NCBI GenBank assembly: GCA_049642465.1
Contig: JBAROV010000062.1
Location: 1 to 36,490 of the forward strand
Origin: CAWDPQ01 sp049642465
Lineage (GTDB): Bacteria; Acidobacteriota; Vicinamibacteria; Vicinamibacterales; 2-12-FULL-66-21
DNA length: 36,490 bases
Direction: 5' to 3'
The position numbers and the translations under genes were made by a program. Below the pieces are notes generated by a model. The model ran no database searches and was not told the origin of the DNA. It was given only the letters and a program-made list of their open reading frames with translations. Each line of letters begins with the position of its first letter. Positions within the stretch are counted from its first letter, which is position 1. Of the stretch, positions 1-7,864 are shown piece after piece.

Positions 1-3
1 GGT

Positions 4-65
4 AAAAAAGGGAAAAGGGAAAAGGGAGAAGGGAAAAGGAGTTTTCCCTTCTCCCTTTTCCCTTT
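4..65 (-). terminator. Perfect 24-bp hairpin built of heptamers, 3' of ABC ATPase gene
   Basis: Positions 14-37 are exactly complementary to 42-65, with the 4-nt loop GGAG. The left arm is made of 7-bp units of the form GGAAAAG (4-10 degenerate, then 11-17, 18-24, 25-31 and 32-38). The right arm is the same run inverted. The right arm ends immediately beside the stop codon (66-68) of the minus-strand ATPase gene, so in that transcript the hairpin is the first structure after translation ends. It probably ends or protects the 3' end. It is not a classic GC-rich hairpin with a U-tract, so intrinsic termination is uncertain. It may instead be a mobile or slippage-derived repeat. Confidence 0.6.
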
Positions 66-812
66 CTACTCGTCCACGACCCAGCCGTCGCGCAGCTGGA
101 TGATTCGGCTGCCGTAGGCGGCATTCGCTTCCGAGTGCGTGACCTGGACGATCGTCGTGCCTGACTCGTTCAGCCTCTTGAACAGCTCCATGATCTCTTT
201 GCCCTGGCTCGAATGCAGGTTGCCGGTGGGCTCGTCCGCGAGAATGACTTTCGGATTCGAGATCACCGCACGCGCAACGGCGACGAGCTGCTGCTGACCG
301 CCCGAGAGCTGATTCGGATAGAGGTCCTTCTTTCCGACGATGGCGAATTTGTCGAGGATGTCGCACACCATGCTCTCGCGTTCGGATTTCTTGATGTCCC
401 GATACGAGAGCGGAATGTCGAGATTCTCGTACACCGTCAGGTGATCCAGCAGGTGATAGCTCTGGAACACGAAGCCGATGTGCTGTTTGTGCAGCTTTGC
501 CCGTTCCTTCGGCGCGAGTCGATGCACTGGTTGATCGAGAAAGTAGTACTCGCCCGTCCAGGCGCTGTCGTGCATACCGATGATGTGGAGCAGCGTGGAT
601 TTGCCAGCGCCCGAGGGGCCCATGATCGACACGAACTCCCCTTCTTTCACATCCACGGTGATGCGGCGCAACACGTAGGTGCGGCTGGTGCCGTGGGCGT
701 ACGATTTTTCGAGATTGCGCAACCCGATGAGCGCGTTTGGTGCGAGCCCGGACTCGGGGGCCAGTGCCTCCACGTCGCGCGCCGGCTGTGTCGATCGTGA
801 AAAAAACGCCAT
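66..812 (-). CDS. ABC transporter ATP-binding protein, MacB/LolD type
   Basis: This is a 248-aa cytoplasmic ATPase of the class that powers FtsX/MacB-type permeases. Visible motifs are Walker A GPSGAGKS at residues 65-72, Q-loop Gln117, signature LSGGQQQ at 169-175, Walker B VILADEP at 189-195 and the H-loop His226. The signature is followed by Leu where this family usually has Arg (QQQLVAVARA). About 30 residues precede the core. ATG at 812 has AGAGG upstream. It lies 90 bp downstream of an ADOP permease on the same strand and is its most likely partner. The substrate is unknown; MacB relatives move macrolides, peptides or lipoproteins, and this gene does not show which. A TATAAT box in the gap suggests it may also be transcribed alone. 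Confidence 0.93.
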   Translation of the reverse strand: MAFFSRSTQPARDVEALAPESGLAPNALIGLRNLEKSYAHGTSRTYVLRRITVDVKEGEFVSIMGPSGAGKSTLLHIIGMHDSAWTGEYYFLDQPVHRLAPKERAKLHKQHIGFVFQSYHLLDHLTVYENLDIPLSYRDIKKSERESMVCDILDKFAIVGKKDLYPNQLSGGQQQLVAVARAVISNPKVILADEPTGNLHSSQGKEIMELFKRLNESGTTIVQVTHSEANAAYGSRIIQLRDGWVVDE

Positions 813-866
813 GAATCGTTGACCTCTGGAGCTTAGACGGGAGAATCAACCTCGCGGTTTCTAAGC

Positions 867-872
867 ATTATA
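867..872 (-). promoter_or_regulatory. Possible -10 box upstream of the ABC ATPase gene
   Basis: The minus strand reads TATAAT at 872-867, in the 90-bp gap between the ADOP stop and the ATPase start, about 55 bp before the ATG. No good -35 hexamer is present at 16-18 bp, and a TG dinucleotide upstream is one base out of register for an extended -10. This is a weak prediction of an internal promoter. Confidence 0.3.
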
Positions 873-902
873 GGCATTCCATCTACGACCGGCGAGGTGT
901 GA

Positions 903-3338
903 TCATTCGGCCCGGAGGGCGACGATCGGGTCCACCCGCGTCGCCCGCCAGGCTGGTAGGAAGCAGGCCACGGCGGCCACGGAAAGGAGGACCACCGCAG
1001 TCACTGCGAGCGTCACGGGATCCCCCGGGCGGACACCAAACAAGAGCGCCACGAGTGATTTTGCGATCAGCCACGAGCCGACGACACCAAGCGCAATTCC
1101 GATCGTCGTGAGCTTCAACCCCTCCGCCAGGACGAGGCGAAAGACGTCTGGCGCTGAAGCACCGACGGCCATCCGTACCCCAATCTCTGTCGTCCGTTGG
1201 GATACCGCGTACGCCATCACGCCGTAGATCCCGATCGCGGCAAGTACGAGCGCCAGCAGCGCGAATGTCATGGCCAGCATCGCGAAGAATCGCGGGTTCT
1301 CGATCGATCCGCCGACGAGCTCCGCGAGCGTGACAACTCCCGAGACCGGAACGTTCCGATCGATGGATGCGACGGCCTGACGCAAGGGGGCGACCAGCGT
1401 CGCCGGATTGCCGGCAGCCTTGATCAGGACATTCATGCCGGGCTCCGTCATCTGCCAGTAGGGGATGTATGTTTCGACACGCGTCGATTCGCGTGCGCCG
1501 CGGACTTTGACGTCGCGCGCGATACCGACAATCGTGGCCCACGGCGCGTCGTTGCCAAAGCGGATCCGCCGGCCAATCGGATCCTGCCCGGGAAAGTACG
1601 TCCGCTGAAACGTCTCGTTCACAATCACCGACGGCGCAGCGTCGCGCGACTCGAATTTCCGTCCTCGCAGGATTGGGATGCCCATCGTGTCGAAGTACGA
1701 GGCGCTCACCAGGCGATACCACGTGATCGGGGTTTCTGACTGCGACGTCGCCGCGGGACGGCCTTCGATACGGAAGTCGGTATCGGTGTCGCCGCTGAGC
1801 GGAAGGACGGATGCCAGCGCCACGTGTTCGACCCCGGGGAGCGCCTGCGCTTTGGCGAAGACCTGATCGTAGAACGCCAGATGTTTCTCGCGCGTGTCGT
1901 ACCCCGCGGCACGCGGCGGATTCACGAACCCACTGATCACGTGGTCAGGTTCGAAGCCGAGGTCGGCCGACTGAAGATGCACGAACGTTTGCACCAGCAA
2001 CCCGGCGCCGGTTAACAGCATCAACGCGAGCGCCACTTCTCCGGAGATCAGTACGCGCCGCAGGTGTCCGGCCGAGGTCCCGCCAGCGCCACGGGCGCCC
2101 TGCTTGAGCGAGTTCGATGCCTGACCCCGCGAGAGCTGCAGCGCTGGCGCGAGACCGAACAACACGCCGGTTGTCATCGTCACGATCGCCGCAAAGGCGA
2201 ATACCGTCGCGTCGAGCGTGACCTCGTTCAGCCGCGGTGCACCGCGCGGTGCGACGGCTACGAGTGCGTCCACCGCCCACGCGCCCAGCAGTACGCCGCA
2301 GGCGCCTCCAGCAAGCGAAAGCAGCACGCTTTCCGTCAGCAGCTGGCGCACGAGTCGGGCGCGCCCCGCGCCGAGCGCGACCCGCACTGCCAGCTCGCGC
2401 GCACGCGCCGATCCGCGCGCCAGCAGGAGGTTGGCGATGTTTGCGCACGCGATGAGCAGCACAAAACCGACGGCACCAAGCATCGCCAGCAACCCGGGCT
2501 TGATGTCGCCAATCACGCGCTCGTGCAGCGGCGTCAACGCGAACCGCGTGTTTTCGTTGGACTCCGGATAGGCGAATTCGAGCTGTTTGGCCAGGATGTC
2601 GGCGGCGGCCTGCGCGCCTGCGAGGGAAACGCCTTCCGCCAGGCGGGCAACATCGCGCAGCACGACCAAGCCGCGCGCGGGCTTGGTCGTATCGATCCGC
2701 AGAGGGCGCCAGATTTCAGCCGCGTCATTGACGATCGGCCGGAACCCTTCAGGCGCGACGCCGACAATCTCGTGCGATTCGCCGTTGAGCGAAACTGTCC
2801 GGCCGACGATCGACGCATCGCCGCCAAAGCGGCGCTGCCACAAACCGTGCCCGATGACCACGACGCGAGGCGCGCTCGGCACATCGTCGGCTGCTCTGAA
2901 CATGCGACCCAGAATGGGGTTGATGCGCAGGACAGAGAAGTACTCGTGTGAGACCTGCTCGCCAGGAATCGGTTCGGGCTCGGCGCTGCTCAGCAACGTC
3001 GGCCGCCAGCCCATGATCACGGCCACTTCCTCGAAGATGCCTTTTTCCTTTCGCCAGTCGGCGTAGTTTCCGGGCGTCGCCCACTCGTCCGCTGGACCAC
3101 CTCGCGCGCGCAAGTCCTGCCAGACCATCACGAGCCGATCGGCAGCAGGGTACGGAAGCGGCCGAATCAGGAGGGCGTTGACGACCGTGAATATTGCGGT
3201 GTTGGCCCCGATACCGAGCGCCAGGGTGAGCACGGCCACCAGCGAAAACCCGGGTGTCCGCAAAAAAGTTCGCACCGCGTACCGGAAGTCGTTGCGCATG
3301 ACGCGGAAGTGAGCGAATGGTATGCCGAATCTCCTCAT
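903..3338 (-). CDS. ADOP-family ABC transporter permease (copy A)
   Basis: This 811-aa inner-membrane protein has the duplicated architecture of acidobacterial ADOP permeases. A first transmembrane helix around residues 31-55 (LALGIGANTAIF) is followed by a MacB-like periplasmic domain and an FtsX core beginning near the LLIACANIANLLLARG stretch. A second periplasmic domain and a second FtsX core follow (GIYGVMAYAVSQRTTEIG). It ends in the motif RATRVDPIVALRAE that all copies in this window share in some form. ATG at 3338 has GGGGA seven bases upstream; an in-frame ATG at 3299 starts at MRNDF, where the other copies start, and is a possible alternative. Unlike typical orphan members it is followed on the same strand by an ATPase gene. 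The substrate is unknown. Confidence 0.92.
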   Translation of the reverse strand: MRRFGIPFAHFRVMRNDFRYAVRTFLRTPGFSLVAVLTLALGIGANTAIFTVVNALLIRPLPYPAADRLVMVWQDLRARGGPADEWATPGNYADWRKEKGIFEEVAVIMGWRPTLLSSAEPEPIPGEQVSHEYFSVLRINPILGRMFRAADDVPSAPRVVVIGHGLWQRRFGGDASIVGRTVSLNGESHEIVGVAPEGFRPIVNDAAEIWRPLRIDTTKPARGLVVLRDVARLAEGVSLAGAQAAADILAKQLEFAYPESNENTRFALTPLHERVIGDIKPGLLAMLGAVGFVLLIACANIANLLLARGSARARELAVRVALGAGRARLVRQLLTESVLLSLAGGACGVLLGAWAVDALVAVAPRGAPRLNEVTLDATVFAFAAIVTMTTGVLFGLAPALQLSRGQASNSLKQGARGAGGTSAGHLRRVLISGEVALALMLLTGAGLLVQTFVHLQSADLGFEPDHVISGFVNPPRAAGYDTREKHLAFYDQVFAKAQALPGVEHVALASVLPLSGDTDTDFRIEGRPAATSQSETPITWYRLVSASYFDTMGIPILRGRKFESRDAAPSVIVNETFQRTYFPGQDPIGRRIRFGNDAPWATIVGIARDVKVRGARESTRVETYIPYWQMTEPGMNVLIKAAGNPATLVAPLRQAVASIDRNVPVSGVVTLAELVGGSIENPRFFAMLAMTFALLALVLAAIGIYGVMAYAVSQRTTEIGVRMAVGASAPDVFRLVLAEGLKLTTIGIALGVVGSWLIAKSLVALLFGVRPGDPVTLAVTAVVLLSVAAVACFLPAWRATRVDPIVALRAE

Positions 3339-3539
3339 CTATCTATCCCCAGTGTTTGCACCAGATTGCCGCGACAAATCGCAGAACCTGAGCCTGCGGC
3401 CGTTCAGTTGCGAACAGCCGAGTCCCACACCCGGGACAAGTGCATCCTTGCCATTGATTCACCCTATCAAGGCACCAATCTTGAAGATCGGAGATGATGA
3501 GACCAGACGACCGTGAATCTCGTCCTAAGAACAGGTCAA

Positions 3540-4097
3540 ATGGCGTCGATCCGACAGCTGGGCGCGGCCCTGATCGTCGCGGCCGCGTTGTCTGTGTTTA
3601 TGCCGGCAGGGGCTCTGGCGCAGACCCCGGATTCGCAGCCGAACGGGAGCGGCGAGGTTCCCACGCCGCTCAACATCGATCGCTTGCCCATCGATCTCAA
3701 CAAGATTCAACGCGCGCTCGCGAAGCCGCCAGCCATCAAGCTTGAAACGAACCGGACGGTGTTTCGCATCGAGATTTTTGGCCGCCCTCCCACGATTGAA
3801 GACATCCTCGGGCCCGATTATCTCAAGGGCCCAGTTCCGGGCGGCGTGATGACGCACCAGGAATTCCTGAACATGGTCACGCCGAAAGACGTGCAGGGCT
3901 ATGCGGCGTTCAACAACAAGCAGGCACTCACCGTCGCCGCCACCTCCTTTGCCCTCAAATGGGCTCTACAGAAAGCGTTAGACAAGTACCAGAACGCAAA
4001 GGAAGAGCGTGCGCGCGAAGCCGCCAAACGCGAAGTCGAGGAAGCGCTGGCGGAGCTGCGCCGCGCCAGACGCGCGGCGGGCCTCCCCGATAAATGA
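3540..4097 (+). CDS. Small secreted protein of unknown function
   Basis: This 185-aa protein has an N-terminal signal peptide (hydrophobic stretch about residues 7-25, ending GALAQ), so it is likely exported. The middle part (RTVFRIEIFGRPPTIEDIL and a stretch rich in Gly and Pro) matches no family I recognise. The last 45 residues are strongly charged and helical (KEERAREAAKREVEEALAEL), possibly a coiled coil. I chose ATG 3540 because the signal peptide begins there and AGG lies five bases upstream; GTG at 3513 would add nine residues before it. It is divergent from ADOP copy A and convergent with the aminopeptidase. The 201 bp upstream hold no promoter I can defend. Confidence 0.7.
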   Translation: MASIRQLGAALIVAAALSVFMPAGALAQTPDSQPNGSGEVPTPLNIDRLPIDLNKIQRALAKPPAIKLETNRTVFRIEIFGRPPTIEDILGPDYLKGPVPGGVMTHQEFLNMVTPKDVQGYAAFNNKQALTVAATSFALKWALQKALDKYQNAKEERAREAAKREVEEALAELRRARRAAGLPDK

Positions 4098-4112
4098 AAC
4101 TAAAGACTGCTT

Positions 4113-4156
4113 AGCGACTGGCGACTCGCGACTAGCGACTAGCTGTGCTAGTCGCT
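4113..4156. repeat. Heptamer tandem repeat ending in a hairpin between convergent genes
   Basis: Four consecutive 7-bp units of the form NGCGACT occupy 4113-4140. The last unit continues as AGCGACTAGC (4134-4143), which pairs with GCTAGTCGCT (4147-4156) around a 3-nt loop. The structure starts 15 bp after the stop of the small secreted protein and runs over the stop codon (4132-4134) and last codons of the convergent aminopeptidase. It could therefore end transcription in both directions. No U-tract is present. Confidence 0.6.
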
Positions 4157-5607
4157 TGCATGAACCGCTCGATCTCATCGATCGTTCGCGGGACGCCTGC
4201 CGACAGCCGTTCCAGTCCTTTTTCCGTAAGGAGGAACGAGTCCTCCACTCGGACGCCGATGTTTTTGTACTTCTGAACCATCGGCCGGACTCTTTCGATA
4301 AACGCGAGGTTTTCCGGGGTCTTCGGCAGATTGTCGAGCGCCGCTTCGCGAATGTAGATGCCCGGCTCGATGACAAATGACATACCGGGCTCGAGCGGAC
4401 GGCGTGGACCGACGTCGTGCACGTCCATTCCGATCCAATGGACGACGCCGTGGGTCGCCCAGATCTTGAATTGCAGACCGTCCTTTTCGGTAACCAGGCC
4501 CAGTTTCACCAAGCCGGCCCGCAGCACGCCGTCGCACGCCGCCTGAATGTCACTTGGTGAATTGCCGGCCCGGGCCGCTTTGATGCCCGCATCCTGCGCC
4601 GCGAGGACGATGTCGTAGATGTCGCGATGGGTCGGGCTGAATCGGCCGCTCACCGGATAAGTCCGGGTGATGTCGCCCGTGTAGCCATGATAATTTGCTG
4701 CGGCGTCGACGAGCAGGAGATCACCAGCTTCCATCTTTCGGCTTGATTTGTTGTAGTGGAGGATGGTGGCATTCGGTCCGCTACCCACGATCGACGGATA
4801 GCCCCAGCTCATGGCGCCGTTGCGCAAATACACTTCCTCGATGGCGGCCTCCACTTCGTATTCGTACTTGCCGGGCGCCGCCGCTTTCATTCCCGCGCGG
4901 TGGGCATCACCCGAGATCGCGACGCTTTTTCGAAGCACGTCCTGCTCGTAGGCTGTCTTGTTCTGCCGGAGCTGGTACACGATCGGTGTCGCATCGATCA
5001 CTGAGAATCCGAAAAAGCGATCGCGGAGTCTGGCCGCAAACTGCGTGACCGGACCCGTCGCCGCGGACACGTTGTTCTGCGGCTCGAGCATCAGCGCGAT
5101 CCGGGCCTTGGCATCGGACAGCGCCTGAAAGAACCGCTGGTAGTCGTTGGCGTTCCCTCCCATCGCTCGCTTCGACAACATCGCCGCGATAAAAGGTTCG
5201 AACTCGCGGGCCGTCATGACCGTCTGGATCCCGCTCTGAGCGGTCGCCTCGGCTGGCGTCAGCGTATGTCCGGTCCAGTGTTCACGCCGCGGATCGGCTT
5301 CACGGACGAAAAGAATCTCGCGGCGCGTTTCGTTGCCGGGCATCAACACCAGTACGGTGTCTTCCTGATCGATTCCGGTCAGGTACAGGAGGTTGCTGTC
5401 CTGCCGGTACTCGTACTCGACGTCGTGTGAGTACACCCGCACCGGCGCGCTCCAGAAGATGGCCAGTGTGTCGGCGCCCAGCTTCTCCATCGCGCGCTCG
5501 CGCCGGGCACGCAGGTCGTCCTGGAGAGGCCCTGCGGCGAGCGAAGCGGGGGCGCACAAGGCCAATGCAACCGCCAGGGCCAGACCACGATGTTGTCTGT
5601 TCAGCAT
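4132..5607 (-). CDS. Exported M24B Xaa-Pro aminopeptidase
   Basis: This 491-aa metallopeptidase should release N-terminal residues next to proline. It has a signal peptide (about residues 1-25, ending SLAAG), so it acts in the periplasm or outside, unlike cytoplasmic E. coli PepP. An N-terminal creatinase-like domain covers about 28-200 and the pita-bread catalytic domain about 210-480. Aligning by eye with PepP gives metal ligands Asp301, Asp312, His390, Glu414 and Glu455, with auxiliary His284, His386 and His397 (motif HWIGMDVHDVG). All expected residues are present, so it should be active. ATG at 5607 lacks a clear ribosome binding site. Its last codons lie in a heptamer repeat. It is divergent from the LiaF-like operon. 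Confidence 0.93.
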   Translation of the reverse strand: MLNRQHRGLALAVALALCAPASLAAGPLQDDLRARRERAMEKLGADTLAIFWSAPVRVYSHDVEYEYRQDSNLLYLTGIDQEDTVLVLMPGNETRREILFVREADPRREHWTGHTLTPAEATAQSGIQTVMTAREFEPFIAAMLSKRAMGGNANDYQRFFQALSDAKARIALMLEPQNNVSAATGPVTQFAARLRDRFFGFSVIDATPIVYQLRQNKTAYEQDVLRKSVAISGDAHRAGMKAAAPGKYEYEVEAAIEEVYLRNGAMSWGYPSIVGSGPNATILHYNKSSRKMEAGDLLLVDAAANYHGYTGDITRTYPVSGRFSPTHRDIYDIVLAAQDAGIKAARAGNSPSDIQAACDGVLRAGLVKLGLVTEKDGLQFKIWATHGVVHWIGMDVHDVGPRRPLEPGMSFVIEPGIYIREAALDNLPKTPENLAFIERVRPMVQKYKNIGVRVEDSFLLTEKGLERLSAGVPRTIDEIERFMQATSTASR

Positions 5608-5620
5608 GGTGGGATTCTAG

Positions 5621-5637
5621 CGCGGCGGGCCGCCGCG
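5621..5637. promoter_or_regulatory. 17-bp palindrome between divergent genes
   Basis: CGCGGCGG and CCGCCGCG flank a single G, between the aminopeptidase start (5607) and the first gene of the LiaF-like operon (5715). The position fits an operator, but a run of G and C in a GC-rich genome can form such palindromes by chance. A weak promoter-like pair, TTGACC at 5665-5670 and TGTGCT at 5688-5693, lies downstream. Confidence 0.25.
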
Positions 5638-5714
5638 GAACCATTTACCGCCGCAATGACGGTTTTGACCGGAAAGGACGTTCCTGGTGTGCTCAAGCCG
5701 CGTATCGTTTCAGC

Positions 5715-6104
5715 ATGTGCACAGCAAACTGCCACCGAACCCGTCACGGGCGTGTTCTCTTCGGGATGTTCCTGATGGCCGCAGGTGCGCTCATGCTGGT
5801 CGAGCGCCTGCAACTCGGGGAAGTCCGGCTGACTTGGCAACTCTGGCCCCTGTTTCCAATCGCGCTCGGGCTCGTGCGCCTCATCGACCCCGGCGTCCGA
5901 CCGGATGGGCGGGTCGCCAGCAGGCGATCGGGCAGCTGGCTGCTGCTGCTCGGCTGCTGGGGCCTGGCCAATGAGTTCCAGTTGTTCGGGCTGAACTATC
6001 AGAACTCGTGGCCCCTGCTCTTTGTGTTGGTCGGCATGAACATCGTGTGGTGCTCGGTCGAAGGGCCGTCGAGACCCGCGACCAACGAGAGGCAAACGAC
6101 GTGA
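5715..6104 (+). CDS. LiaF/DUF5668-like four-helix membrane protein
   Basis: This small membrane protein (129 aa) has four hydrophobic segments: LFGMFLMAAGALMLVERL, then WQLWPLFPIALGLVRLI, then SWLLLLGCWGLANEFQL, and SWPLLFVLVGMNIVWC. The repeated pattern of helix, WPL and helix is typical of the LiaI/LiaF transmembrane region (DUF5668). It lacks the soluble C-terminal LiaF domain and so looks like the membrane half of the next gene's product. I chose ATG 5715 because the reading before it is not protein-like; no good ribosome binding site is visible and a later ATG (FGMFLM) is possible. Its stop overlaps the GTG of the next gene by four bases. It probably senses or relays envelope state to the kinase two genes on; this is inferred from context. 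Confidence 0.72.
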   Translation: MCTANCHRTRHGRVLFGMFLMAAGALMLVERLQLGEVRLTWQLWPLFPIALGLVRLIDPGVRPDGRVASRRSGSWLLLLGCWGLANEFQLFGLNYQNSWPLLFVLVGMNIVWCSVEGPSRPATNERQTT

Positions 6105-6799
6105 CTCGAGAAGATCGCCCCGCGCGGCTGACCCCGCAGCTTCTGCTCGGGTTGATGGTGATAAGCATTGGCGTGCTGTTCACGCTCGACAACCTGGGGA
6201 TCGCGCACTGGAGCCGGTACGTCTTCCGGTATTGGCCGGCAGGGCTCATTGCGATCGGACTTTTGAAGCTGTTGCAGACCCGCGACGGGATGGGTGGCGC
6301 GTTCGGCGGACTGCTGTTCACCCTCGCCGGTACGTGGCTGTTACTGGAGCAGGCGGCTCTCGTGCGCATCAGTTTCGTCGATCTGTGGCCGCTGCTGCTC
6401 GTGTTGATCGGCGCGTTTCTCGTCTGGCAGGGGGTCGGCGGGCCGCGTCGCCGAGCGTCGGACGATACGAATTCGACGGTGAGCGCGATGGCGGTGCTCG
6501 GGGGTGTGTCGCGTGGGAACAACTCGCGTGCGTTCAAGGGAGGCGATCTCACGGCGATCATGGGGGGATGCGAACTCGACTTGCGGCACGCCGGGCTCGA
6601 AGGGCCGGCCATCATCGACGTGTTCGCGGTCTGGGGAGGAATCGAGATTCGCGTTCCGGAGGACTGGACCGTGGTGTCGCGCGTCACCCCGTTTCTGGCC
6701 GGCTTCAATGACAACACGCGTCCCCCCCAAACCGCCACGAACAAGCAACTCGTCATTCGCGGTTTCATCTTGATGGCCGGCGTGGACGTCAAGAACTGA
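6101..6799 (+). CDS. LiaF-like protein with membrane domain and C-terminal sensor domain
   Basis: The product has 232 residues. The N-terminal half holds four hydrophobic segments of the DUF5668 type. The C-terminal half (about residues 125-232) has the pattern of the LiaF C-terminal, cell-wall-antibiotic-response domain: a glycine-rich beta-helix with LTAIMGGCELDLRHA and WGGIEIRVPEDW. In Firmicutes LiaF inhibits the LiaS kinase until the cell envelope is disturbed. Start: GTG 6101, which overlaps the previous stop as GTGA, with GAGAGG at 6087-6092 eight bases upstream. The next gene, a LytS-type kinase, starts six bases after the stop. The regulatory role is inferred from family and operon position. 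Confidence 0.85.
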   Translation: MTREDRPARLTPQLLLGLMVISIGVLFTLDNLGIAHWSRYVFRYWPAGLIAIGLLKLLQTRDGMGGAFGGLLFTLAGTWLLLEQAALVRISFVDLWPLLLVLIGAFLVWQGVGGPRRRASDDTNSTVSAMAVLGGVSRGNNSRAFKGGDLTAIMGGCELDLRHAGLEGPAIIDVFAVWGGIEIRVPEDWTVVSRVTPFLAGFNDNTRPPQTATNKQLVIRGFILMAGVDVKN

Positions 6800-6805
6800 T
6801 TCGCG

Positions 6806-7864
6806 ATGCATCCGATCCTCGCGCGCGGCGCGCGTCTCGCGCTGTATCTAGGGTTATGGGTACTCGTCGGGCTGCTGCTCGCGGGACTCCTCGTCGGCCA
6901 GAGCGGCCTCGGCTGGCTGGCCTCAGCCAGCGTCGCGCTGCCGCTGGCCACCGCGTATTCATTTGTCTGCCTGTCAGCCTGGTATGTGGCGCGCGGCCTG
7001 CCGCTCGCGACGACAGGCATCGCGCGGATTGCCGCAACAGCTGTCACGGCGTCGCTCGTATCCAGCGCCGGGTGGGTGGTGATCGGGCGTGGCTGGGTCG
7101 CGGTGGTCACCCGGCGAGCGCTCGTCGACGAGCCCGATACGTTTGCGGCCAGTCTGCAGCCGACGCTCTTTGGCTTCGGTGTATTGCTGTATCTGCTGTC
7201 GATAGCGGTGAGCTATCTGCTCGCAGCCCTCGAAGCGTCACAGGAGACGGAGCGTCGCGGCCTGCAGGTCCAGGTCCTCGCCCGAGAAGCCGAGCTTCGA
7301 TCGTTGCGAGCGCAAATCGATCCACATTTCCTGTTCAACAGCCTGCACTCGATCAGCGCGCTGACCACGGTGGAGCCGCAGGCTGCGCGGCGGATGTGCC
7401 TGCTGCTCGCGGACTTCCTGCGCGACACCCTGGCCCTCGGCGCCGAACCGTGGATCACCGTGGACCGAGAATTTGCGCTGGTCGAGCGATTCCTCGACAT
7501 CGAGCGAGTCCGCTTTGGCGACCGCCTTTCGATTGCCATTCGTGCGGGAGATGCCGGCCGCTGCCGGATCGCGCCATTATTGCTGCAGCCGATTGTGGAG
7601 AATGCTGTGACGCACGGCATCAGCCATGTGCTCGAGGGGGGAACGGTGACCGTCGCCGCCGAGCGTGACCGCAACACTCTGCGCGTCACGGTGGAAAACC
7701 CGTGCGATCCAGACCGCCCGCGCGGCTCCGGCGCGGGACTCGGGCTGGCGAACGTGCGCGCGCGCCTGCGCGCGTTGTACGGCGTCGAGGCGTGGCTCGA
7801 GGTCGAGGAAACGCCAGCGATCTGGTCGGTCCGTCTTGGGATGCCGGCGATCGAGGAGATCTAG
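6806..7864 (+). CDS. LytS/YehU-type sensor histidine kinase
   Basis: This 352-aa membrane kinase has four hydrophobic segments in the first 142 residues, a short coiled linker, then the His_kinase domain with phosphoacceptor His174 in QIDPHFLFNSLHSI. The ATPase domain follows, with N-box Asn266 (LLLQPIVENAVTHG) and G-box GSGAGLGLANV at 307-317. It has no PAS, GAF or large extracellular domain, so it must sense through its membrane part or through the LiaF-like partners encoded just upstream. ATG 6806 is six bases after the previous stop. The stop codon shares its last base with the GTG of the response regulator. The signal is unknown. Confidence 0.94.
   Translation: MHPILARGARLALYLGLWVLVGLLLAGLLVGQSGLGWLASASVALPLATAYSFVCLSAWYVARGLPLATTGIARIAATAVTASLVSSAGWVVIGRGWVAVVTRRALVDEPDTFAASLQPTLFGFGVLLYLLSIAVSYLLAALEASQETERRGLQVQVLAREAELRSLRAQIDPHFLFNSLHSISALTTVEPQAARRMCLLLADFLRDTLALGAEPWITVDREFALVERFLDIERVRFGDRLSIAIRAGDAGRCRIAPLLLQPIVENAVTHGISHVLEGGTVTVAAERDRNTLRVTVENPCDPDRPRGSGAGLGLANVRARLRALYGVEAWLEVEETPAIWSVRLGMPAIEEI

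Noticed and set aside
5881..7110. Long minus-strand open frame (409 codons) across the LiaF-like and kinase genes
   Set aside because: Its translation is rich in Arg, Ser, Thr and Pro without motifs, and it lies antisense to genes with clear family motifs and ribosome binding sites. It is a shadow caused by high GC.
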